Positions 43,018 through 50,497 of a DNA stretch of 64,000 bases are shown here, piece by piece. The notes below the pieces were generated by a model that worked only from the letters and a program-made list of their open reading frames with translations, did not search any database and was not told the origin of the DNA. How positions within the stretch are numbered: the first letter of the stretch is position 1; every line of letters begins with the position of its first letter. A program made the position numbers and the translations under genes. Origin of the DNA: Filimonas effusa (GTDB taxonomy: Bacteria > Bacteroidota > Bacteroidia > Chitinophagales > Chitinophagaceae); the NCBI RefSeq assembly GCF_004118675.1, contig NZ_SDHZ01000001.1:1612001-1676000 (forward strand). The letters are read 5' to 3'.

Positions 43018-43995
43018 ATGTGGAAATACCTGCAACTATGCCAAACCCTGAAAGCCTTATATTATACACAAGAGGAGATAATAACACTCCTTAAAAAAGC
43101 CGGGCTCGAAGCCGGTGATTTCAATCTAACAGGCAGGGGAATTGTCGTCTGGGTAGGAATAATAACCAGACTGGAACAGCTGGATAATATAAAACAACTG
43201 GTACAGGCAGCCTTGGAAGACTTCCCCAAAAACCCGGTATTGCTTGCTACAATGGCCGATCACCCTCAGGCCAATGCAGGAGTATATAATGGCAGGGAAA
43301 TAGATTGGAAAGACGGCCCGGTAAGTAAAAAAACATTGGAAAAAATTACCGGAGAAAAAAGCACCTTGCTTCCTGTAAGCTTCATGGAAAAAGGCATAAT
43401 AAAAGCAAGAGCTGTAGCAAGGATCGAAACTTCAGACAGCCTCGGTACAGGTTTTCTGATCAGCAAAGACAATTTATTCCTGACTAATAACCATGTCCTG
43501 CACAGCCGGGAAGAAAGCGGGCTTAGCAAGGTTCAGTTTAACTACCAGAAAACCAATACCGGCGCGCTGGCTATTTTTGAAGAATTTGAAGTTGACAACA
43601 CTGTATTTGAAACCTCAGTAGCCGATGACTGGAGCATTGTTAAAATAAAAGGAAACCCGGCCGAAAAATATGGCTTCCTGAAATTAACAGAAACGAAGAC
43701 CAGAAAAGACGACTTCGTTAATATAATTCAGCATCCGGGCGGTGAAGACAAGAAAATAGGCATCTACCACAATATCGTTACATATGCCGATGACAATATC
43801 GTTCAATACCTGACCGATACTATGCCAGGGTCATCCGGCGCCCCTGTATTCGACTCTGACTGGAATGTGGTTGCTTTACACCATAGCGGCGGATGGATTA
43901 AAGAACCCGGTGCACCAACCGAAGCACTCCGAAACGAAGGAATCAACATAACAAAGATCATACACCAGCTTACAACCCTGGGATTCGAATTATGA
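43018..43995 (+). CDS. EAD-trypsin-like serine protease (STAND-operon effector)
   Basis: 325 residues, no signal peptide. The first about 80 residues are a helical effector-associated domain (EAD-like), matching the start of the next gene (TQEEIITLLKKAGLEAGDFN and NLTG). Residues about 125-320 form a chymotrypsin-fold protease with complete triad: His159 in TNNHVLHS, Asp204 in ADDWSIVKI and Ser273 in MPGSSGAPVFD. In STAND conflict systems such protease effectors are recruited through EAD homotypic contacts. First gene of the four-gene operon; it overlaps the next gene by 4 bases (ATGA). Its target protein is unknown. Confidence 0.88.
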   Translation: MWKYLQLCQTLKALYYTQEEIITLLKKAGLEAGDFNLTGRGIVVWVGIITRLEQLDNIKQLVQAALEDFPKNPVLLATMADHPQANAGVYNGREIDWKDGPVSKKTLEKITGEKSTLLPVSFMEKGIIKARAVARIETSDSLGTGFLISKDNLFLTNNHVLHSREESGLSKVQFNYQKTNTGALAIFEEFEVDNTVFETSVADDWSIVKIKGNPAEKYGFLKLTETKTRKDDFVNIIQHPGGEDKKIGIYHNIVTYADDNIVQYLTDTMPGSSGAPVFDSDWNVVALHHSGGWIKEPGAPTEALRNEGINITKIIHQLTTLGFEL

Positions 43996-44765
43996 GACTT
44001 TTTTCAAAATACTACAACGAACTGCTCCAGGAAATGTATACCAGATATCCCACCAGGGAAGACATTTCAACATTAGTTAAATCTGCAGAAATAGAGCCTG
44101 GAGACGTCAACTTAAACGGAAGTGCACTGGTAATGTGTAACTCAGCTTTAACTGTGGCGGAACAACAAAATAAATTATTGCCGTTGATAGAAGCAGTACT
44201 CCGGGAACATCCCAACCTATCAACGGTAAAAGAAATTCTGGAAAGAATAAAGGACGGCAGTGCCATGATCCATCCACTGCAATACACTCATAATAAGGCT
44301 CAGCAATATGTCGATAGTAAAAAAGTGTTCCTGGTATATGACGATACAAATAAAGACATGGTTTTACTCTTGAAAAAACACCTGGCACCACTTTACAGGT
44401 TTTCAAAAAAAATATCACTTTTTGACATACATACGGATCTGGGAGGAGGAGCTAACAGGGAAGAAATACTTTCCAGGAATCTCGAAAACGCCTCAATAGT
44501 ATTACTCTTATTAACGCCGGACTTTTGGGGCAACATAAACAATGACTGCGACAAAATGATGTTCGCAGCCCTGGAAATGAGGAAATGCACCATCCCCGTA
44601 CTATTGATCGATTGCCTTTGGACAAGGATCGAAGCGCTGGAAAATATAGTCCCACTTCCTAAAGACGGGCAATTTGTTTCATCGTCGGCAAACAAAGACC
44701 AGTTACTAAAAAAGATTGCAGAGGGCATAGAAGAAGTCGTCAATTCTAACTGTAACCAGAACTAA
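43992..44765 (+). CDS. EAD-TIR domain protein
   Basis: 257 residues. N-terminal EAD (about 1-88, TREDISTLVKSAEIEPGDVN and NLNG) matches that of the protease gene upstream. The C-terminal TIR domain (about 112-255) is recognised by KVFLVYDD, FDIHTDLGGGANREEILSRN, LLLLTPDFW and TIPVLLIDCLW. Where catalytic TIR domains have the NADase Glu (C-x-x-E), this one reads CDKM, so it may signal or bind rather than cut NAD. It overlaps the protease gene by 4 bases and is 5 bases before the SIR2-TIR gene. Confidence 0.85.
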   Translation: MRLFSKYYNELLQEMYTRYPTREDISTLVKSAEIEPGDVNLNGSALVMCNSALTVAEQQNKLLPLIEAVLREHPNLSTVKEILERIKDGSAMIHPLQYTHNKAQQYVDSKKVFLVYDDTNKDMVLLLKKHLAPLYRFSKKISLFDIHTDLGGGANREEILSRNLENASIVLLLLTPDFWGNINNDCDKMMFAALEMRKCTIPVLLIDCLWTRIEALENIVPLPKDGQFVSSSANKDQLLKKIAEGIEEVVNSNCNQN

Positions 44766-44770
44766 CTATA

Positions 44771-46198
44771 ATGAACATATCATCCGAAACCATAGCGCAG
44801 ATAGACCAACTTTTAGACCGTATCAAATACGGGGATTGCGTTCTCTTTCTGGGACCCGACATCCTGGTTGATAACCGGGGAATGCCATTGAGCGTATCCT
44901 ATTCGCATGATATCTGCAATCGGATGCAAAAAGCCAACATCGATTTCGATACCACCCAGCAAAATGATATTTACTATTCCACCAACAGGTATATAAGCGG
45001 ACTCAATAAGTTACAAAGCAACAACTACGTAAAAACAACCGATCTAACGATTAAAAGGGAATACAACAAATTTATCAACGATAAGGCCAGTTATACAAAC
45101 CTGCACAAACACCTGTCTAAGATGCCGTTTTATCTGACAATCAACACAAACCCGGATGATCTGATATTTAAGCTTATAAAAGAAGACATAGGCACAAACC
45201 AAAAATGTCACTTTGGTTATTACGACATAACCAAGGACAATAACGAGGGACGCGCAGAAAAAGACCTGCCTGCCGAAATCAACACAGAGAACTATGTTGT
45301 ATACAACGTATACGGCCATGCAAGCGACAATACAGCCAGCTCTGTCATCATCAGGGAATCTGAGTTTCTTGATTTATCAAGAAAAATAAATACCACCGGA
45401 AACGCTATGCCGGACGTTATAAAAACATTTATAAAAAACAACAAAATTTGCCTGTTCCTTGGCTTTCAATATGACTCCTGGCCCCTAAAAATATTGCTAC
45501 GATCCCTGGGATTCACGCAAGATGTACCTGGCCAGAATATCTCATTTACGTACAATGGCCTGCTAAAGCACCACGCCGATTTTTATAAAGACAATCTTCA
45601 ATTTGTATTCATTGACTCGGAACCATCCAGCTTTGTAACATTTCTTTATGAGCGCATGCAGGAAAACATAAGCCCCGATGATATTCTTAAAAAAATACCC
45701 GACAAGCCTTTGAATATCGTATTTATCTCCGATCTATCCGATACAGAAGATAGTAAAATCGATACTCAAATACGCGATCATATTGCCAATACCCTGCAAC
45801 CGCTCCGGTATAACGGATTTATCAGCATGTGGTCGGAAGACCTTCCTACAGGAGGAACCGATAAACAAGCGGAGCTAACAAGAAGATACAACGAGGCAGA
45901 TATGTTTATTGTAGTTGGTACTGCAAATCTTTTTGCCGCCGACTATTTTTCCAGGATAGAAAACGCACTGGCATTAACTCATGAGGGAAATAAAATGCTG
46001 ATCCCCGTTTATGCTCGTGATTTTCTCTACAACGACATCTCCGGTATAACAAACAACAGCTGGATCCCCCGCGAAAACAACAAACCGGTTCCTGTAAAAG
46101 AAGACCTGGACCGAAGAGGACTGGCCGCCTGCGAAGTAATTAAAACACACATCACAACCATACTAAAAGCTAGAGAAGCAAATGCAGGAAAAAATTAA
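44771..46198 (+). CDS. SIR2-TIR fusion protein, probable NADase effector
   Basis: 475 residues. N-terminal SIR2-like domain (about 8-300): VLFLGPDI (26-31) in the place of the nucleotide motif, TINTNPDDLI with Asn127 and Asp129 for TNxD, VYGHAS with His183, and ICLFLGFQYDSWPLKILL near 226. In anti-phage SIR2 proteins the Asn and His are the NAD-cleaving residues and both are present. C-terminal TIR-like domain about 314-470 (LNIVFISDLSD, ISMWSEDLPTGG, DMFIVVGTANLFAADYF, LIPVYARD). The TIR glutamate position reads as Arg in my alignment. Its 3' end overlaps the STAND gene by 17 bases. Depleting NAD+ to stop infection is inferred from the family. Confidence 0.83.
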   Translation: MNISSETIAQIDQLLDRIKYGDCVLFLGPDILVDNRGMPLSVSYSHDICNRMQKANIDFDTTQQNDIYYSTNRYISGLNKLQSNNYVKTTDLTIKREYNKFINDKASYTNLHKHLSKMPFYLTINTNPDDLIFKLIKEDIGTNQKCHFGYYDITKDNNEGRAEKDLPAEINTENYVVYNVYGHASDNTASSVIIRESEFLDLSRKINTTGNAMPDVIKTFIKNNKICLFLGFQYDSWPLKILLRSLGFTQDVPGQNISFTYNGLLKHHADFYKDNLQFVFIDSEPSSFVTFLYERMQENISPDDILKKIPDKPLNIVFISDLSDTEDSKIDTQIRDHIANTLQPLRYNGFISMWSEDLPTGGTDKQAELTRRYNEADMFIVVGTANLFAADYFSRIENALALTHEGNKMLIPVYARDFLYNDISGITNNSWIPRENNKPVPVKEDLDRRGLAACEVIKTHITTILKAREANAGKN

Positions 46199-49100
46199 CA
46201 GGTATCCGAGCATCCGCTCGTTCGAAACCAACGAGCAGCAGCTTTTCATTGGCCGGGAAAAAGAAACCCAAAGCCTCTTCAACAAAACGATATCTGAAAA
46301 ACTCGTCTTACTATTTGCCAGGTCTGGTATAGGCAAAAGTTCACTGCTGAATGCAGGCTTAATTCCATTACTTCAAAAAAAGGGGTTCCTGCCCATTAAC
46401 GTAAGACTTAATACCAACGCTACCTCATCGCTGGACTCACCTGTTAAAATATTAAAAGACGCTCTCGCTCTTTATGAAAATAAATTTATTGTAAACCAGC
46501 TTCCCGGCGCCGGCAAAGAGGCGCCCGCGTCTGAAACACCAGGCAGTGAAGCCGCCTTAAATAAACTTCCACTATGGGAGTATATAAAATGCTGCAGCTT
46601 CCCGCTGGGCTGTACGCCAGTGCTGATCTTTGATCAATTTGAGCAGTTTTTTAACTTTGAAATCTCTCTCCAAAACGAATTCCTGACACAACTCAATGAA
46701 CTCGTACAGGAAAAAATACCTTTACGTATCGCCGAAGACGCTGAAGACCATAACAGACCTGAAAAAGCGAAAACAGAACTCCAATATTCATTTTTGCAGG
46801 AACAACCCACCCTAAAAATAGTCGTAGCCATAAGATCCGATAAGATCTATGAAATGAACCGGACAGCCCAATTTCTCCCCGAAATCCTAAAAAACCGCTT
46901 TGAACTCTTACCCTTAGCTGAAGAAGACGCAGAACGAGCCATTAAAGAACCCGCCACGATCAATAACCCCGAAGTATTTGAATCAAATTGGTTCAAATAC
47001 GACAACAAGCTGATTCAGGAAATTATACAAAGTCTTAAAGGCGGGAACGATGTTATCGAAACTACCCAGCTGCAAATTGTTTGTAGTCAAATAGAAAACC
47101 GGATTATTAAGCCAAATCCGGCATTGAAAGCCAGAGGCAAAACGCCCGGATATACAGTTACATCCAATGACATTGCTCAAATAGGCGGCATCCAAAAGAT
47201 CATTGACGACTTTTACGGAAATCAAATTGCCTTATTAAAAACCGCAGAAGAGAAGGAATTGGCCAAAAGACTGATTGAGGACAAGATGTACGATAAAAAT
47301 ACTAATAACCGTAAAATCGTTTTTGAAAATGAAGTGATCTTGATAATAGAAACCGAAAAAAGAAAACTAGGCCTATTTTCTCTTAACAGCAAAAACTTCA
47401 TAAACGACCTGCTTAACCTTCGTTTGATCAGAGAAGATTACAGGGAAAAGAAAATATTTTATGAGATAAGCCACGACTACCTGTTAAACGCAATAGGCGC
47501 TTCATTTGATTCACGCGAAGCAAAAAGACTTATCCACGAAAACTCCGAACTGGATATTTCCCGAAGGAAAGCAAAAAGACTGGCAAACATAACTATCATA
47601 TTATTCGCATGCTTTATTATAGCTACAGTAATTGGAGTAATAGTCCTAAAACAAAAAAATAACAAAAACCGTTCACTGCTCTCACAGGTATACACCAATG
47701 AAGGAGAAAAAAAATACAGGAATGGGGAACAACAATTCGCACGCTACTACTGGAACCTGGCCGAAGAAATAAGTGATACGGAGATTAACAGATCCTATAT
47801 CTATGGAGCCTTTTCCGGAAAATCCATCTCAGTATCAAAGGACGGCAATTACGTAGTAACGCAGTTCATGGATAATTCAGCCGCAATATGGAAACTTGTC
47901 AAAGACTCAATTATCTTAAAAAAACAATTTCCTAATCATAGTGTCTCATTTCTACCGGTTCAAGACATTCTCGAAACTACTGACACATCAGGAAAATCAG
48001 TATACTACTTCATAGCTAATCTAAATAAACCAATCAGCTTTGTTAAAAATGGTGTAAAGAAAGACACTTTAATATCCAAAAGAATAAGCTTTCAGGATTC
48101 CTCGTATTTCTGCTTAGCCGATAAAAAGAACCTTGGTATTGATCCATATTTTTACCCACTCCCGGGCAAGCCCCCTTTAACGAAAACAAATAGATTTCTG
48201 GACTCAGTTTATCTGTCATCTGTAAAAAAAGAAAAAGCAGAAGCAAAAAAAAGAGACAAACTCTTGCAAAAGTATCTCACTAAGGATTATGAACCGTATA
48301 GCACAGGTAATATCGTGACTAATGTAAGATCGCTTGACCACTCCTTCACTGTAGTAACAATTGCATCCTCCGGATACCTTGTGGACTTAAAGTCCGATAC
48401 AGTTTTCTCTCTGAAAAAAAGCATATATCCCTACTCTTCAAGCACTTCTTCATCCGACACTTCCATTAGTATTGCTGCAGAAAAAGAATTATATCATTAT
48501 GCCAGAACCAGTAAAAAGCTAACTATAACCCCTATTAAAATAAATACACAGGATGAAATACTGGCATTTGAACAGGATAAATACATAATATACGATAAAT
48601 ACAGGAATGAAGAGGATTCGGATCCATCTCTTGTTATTTATGACATCACTTCAGGTAACAAATACACAATTGGAGATTTTAATTTGGGAAGAATAACAAA
48701 TGAAAACCTCTTCTTATCTGGCATGGACAACGACTTGTACTATATATATAACATCAGGAATAGAGATTTACAACTTCTGGATAGCCAATCGGTTAATATC
48801 ATACTGTCAGAAGACCTCCGATATACATCTGTTATCAAAGAAGACAGTATTTTAATTATCGACAACAGGGAATATCCTGTCAGAATAAAAGCCCGCTACC
48901 CTTCTTCGCCATATACTTATAATCGCCGGCCCGGATTTAATGGATCATCCTTCTTCTTTTCGTATCAAAACAGAACATTTATCTATAACTGCAATACCAA
49001 TGAGCTAAACACTTACAATTCTGAAGATTTAACCCTGACAAATATCTACAGCAACAAATTCATCAGTTACAGAATTGACAATACAAGCAAATATTACAAG

Positions 49101-49217
49101 CAGCAACCAGCAGGAGCCGCAATGTTGATCCTCAATTTCCAGGACAGCACAAAAAACACTCCATCTTACCTGCAAAAAGCATACTGTAATTACTTCAAAA
49201 ACCAAATAGGTAAATAA
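46182..49217 (+). CDS. nSTAND1 NTPase with membrane anchor and large C-terminal sensor region
   Basis: 1011 residues. It opens with the nSTAND1 signature YPSIRSFETNEQQLFIGRE, then Walker A at 46-54 (ARSGIGKSS, first Gly replaced by Ala), Walker B VLIFDQFEQFF at 147-157 and VVAIRSDKI near 213-221. A single membrane helix (469-489) follows, then about 520 residues of beta-rich, propeller-like repeats (SVSKDGNYVVTQFMDNSAAIW near 550). STAND ATPases switch on when their sensor part meets a trigger and then activate effectors. The anchor places the sensor region possibly in the periplasm. Last gene of the operon. The sensor half is more AT-rich than the rest. Confidence 0.88.
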   Translation: MQEKINRYPSIRSFETNEQQLFIGREKETQSLFNKTISEKLVLLFARSGIGKSSLLNAGLIPLLQKKGFLPINVRLNTNATSSLDSPVKILKDALALYENKFIVNQLPGAGKEAPASETPGSEAALNKLPLWEYIKCCSFPLGCTPVLIFDQFEQFFNFEISLQNEFLTQLNELVQEKIPLRIAEDAEDHNRPEKAKTELQYSFLQEQPTLKIVVAIRSDKIYEMNRTAQFLPEILKNRFELLPLAEEDAERAIKEPATINNPEVFESNWFKYDNKLIQEIIQSLKGGNDVIETTQLQIVCSQIENRIIKPNPALKARGKTPGYTVTSNDIAQIGGIQKIIDDFYGNQIALLKTAEEKELAKRLIEDKMYDKNTNNRKIVFENEVILIIETEKRKLGLFSLNSKNFINDLLNLRLIREDYREKKIFYEISHDYLLNAIGASFDSREAKRLIHENSELDISRRKAKRLANITIILFACFIIATVIGVIVLKQKNNKNRSLLSQVYTNEGEKKYRNGEQQFARYYWNLAEEISDTEINRSYIYGAFSGKSISVSKDGNYVVTQFMDNSAAIWKLVKDSIILKKQFPNHSVSFLPVQDILETTDTSGKSVYYFIANLNKPISFVKNGVKKDTLISKRISFQDSSYFCLADKKNLGIDPYFYPLPGKPPLTKTNRFLDSVYLSSVKKEKAEAKKRDKLLQKYLTKDYEPYSTGNIVTNVRSLDHSFTVVTIASSGYLVDLKSDTVFSLKKSIYPYSSSTSSSDTSISIAAEKELYHYARTSKKLTITPIKINTQDEILAFEQDKYIIYDKYRNEEDSDPSLVIYDITSGNKYTIGDFNLGRITNENLFLSGMDNDLYYIYNIRNRDLQLLDSQSVNIILSEDLRYTSVIKEDSILIIDNREYPVRIKARYPSSPYTYNRRPGFNGSSFFFSYQNRTFIYNCNTNELNTYNSEDLTLTNIYSNKFISYRIDNTSKYYKQQPAGAAMLILNFQDSTKNTPSYLQKAYCNYFKNQIGK

Positions 49218-49301
49218 CAATACAGAAACTTAACGCAACCCTTACCGCAAAAAATAGGCTCCCCTGCGAAGTTTATTTTTTATGTATCTTGGTTGCGACA
49301 C

Positions 49302-50402
49302 ATGGATTATACCCAGCAGATATTATTCCTGGCAAGCGCCTTGGGAGCGGTTAATGGCCTCCTGTTAAGCCTGTACCTGTTTGCCAGCCGGAAAACCCGG
49401 TCCTTGCCTGCATTTTTCCTGGGACTACTGCTGCTGGCGCTAAGTATAGAAATAGTAAAAACTGTTTTTGTCTATTTCAATCCCGATCTGCCCAAGATCT
49501 ACCTCCAGATAGGAGCCTCAGCCTGTTTTTTGATTGGCCCCGCTTTGTACTACTTCCTACGGGCATCATTAAAAACAGTATCCCATATGCCCGTTGCCTG
49601 GAAACGGCACTGGGGACTGCTGGCCGGGATCATATTAATAGGCGGCAGCCTCGTACCATATGCCTCCTACCCCGATGCCTGGTGCAGGTATATCATGCGC
49701 GGCGTCTACACCCAGTGGTTTGTATTTTTGGTATTATCCGGATTGCAGCTAAAACCGGTTTTCAAAGTGCTCAAAACCAACCGGAGCGAACTCCAGACAG
49801 CGGAAAAATTCTGGTTGCTGGTATTCCTGGGCAACTGCCTGGTTTTCTTCTTTTACGTGTTGTCTAAATCGCTCAGCAGCATTTGTATCAGTGGTGCTAT
49901 CATTTTTTCATTCTGCTTATATCTTACCATCCTGTTTTACCTGTACAACGCCAACCTCGAAAATATCCTGCAGGTAAGAGCTGCCACCCCCGATAAGCCG
50001 GAAAAAAGAAAGATCGCCGATACCAATGCACAACAATGGATCGAAAAACTGGAGCAGATCCTCCACGATAAACAGCTCTACAAAGATCCTAATCTGAAAT
50101 TGCATACCCTGGCGCAGAAAATGAATATCTCCGGTCACCTCTTATCGCAGCTGCTTAATGAAAACCTTGGCAAAAGCTTTTCAACATATATCAATGAATA
50201 CCGTATTAATGAAGCCTGTAAGCTGATCTCTGTCAACGACCACCTTACCCTGGAAGCGATCGGCTATGAGGTAGGATACAATTCCAAGTCCACTTTCTAT
50301 GCCTCTTTCAAAAAGATAAAAGACACCACTCCGGCTTTTTTCAAGGAAAGCCTGGAAAAGACAACACCCTCCCAACAAATTAATTATCAGCCACATAAAT
50401 AA
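49302..50402 (+). CDS. Membrane-anchored AraC-family regulator
   Basis: 366 residues from ATG 49302 (MDYTQQILFLASALGAVN). The first about 215 residues form roughly seven membrane helices and the C-terminus carries an AraC helix-turn-helix (about 260-355, LHTLAQKMNISGHLLSQLLN and YNSKSTFYASFKKIKDTTPAFFK). This layout is common in Bacteroidota as a membrane sensor-regulator. It lies 95 bases before an outer-membrane receptor gene on the same strand, which it may control. Confidence 0.88.
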   Translation: MDYTQQILFLASALGAVNGLLLSLYLFASRKTRSLPAFFLGLLLLALSIEIVKTVFVYFNPDLPKIYLQIGASACFLIGPALYYFLRASLKTVSHMPVAWKRHWGLLAGIILIGGSLVPYASYPDAWCRYIMRGVYTQWFVFLVLSGLQLKPVFKVLKTNRSELQTAEKFWLLVFLGNCLVFFFYVLSKSLSSICISGAIIFSFCLYLTILFYLYNANLENILQVRAATPDKPEKRKIADTNAQQWIEKLEQILHDKQLYKDPNLKLHTLAQKMNISGHLLSQLLNENLGKSFSTYINEYRINEACKLISVNDHLTLEAIGYEVGYNSKSTFYASFKKIKDTTPAFFKESLEKTTPSQQINYQPHK

Positions 50403-50497
50403 ATCCGAATGTACGGATTTATAAATTCGTACGCCTGATTTCCCAAACCGGAACCCCGCCTGTTTCACTCATAATTAAGTTTACGCAAATACTTGTT

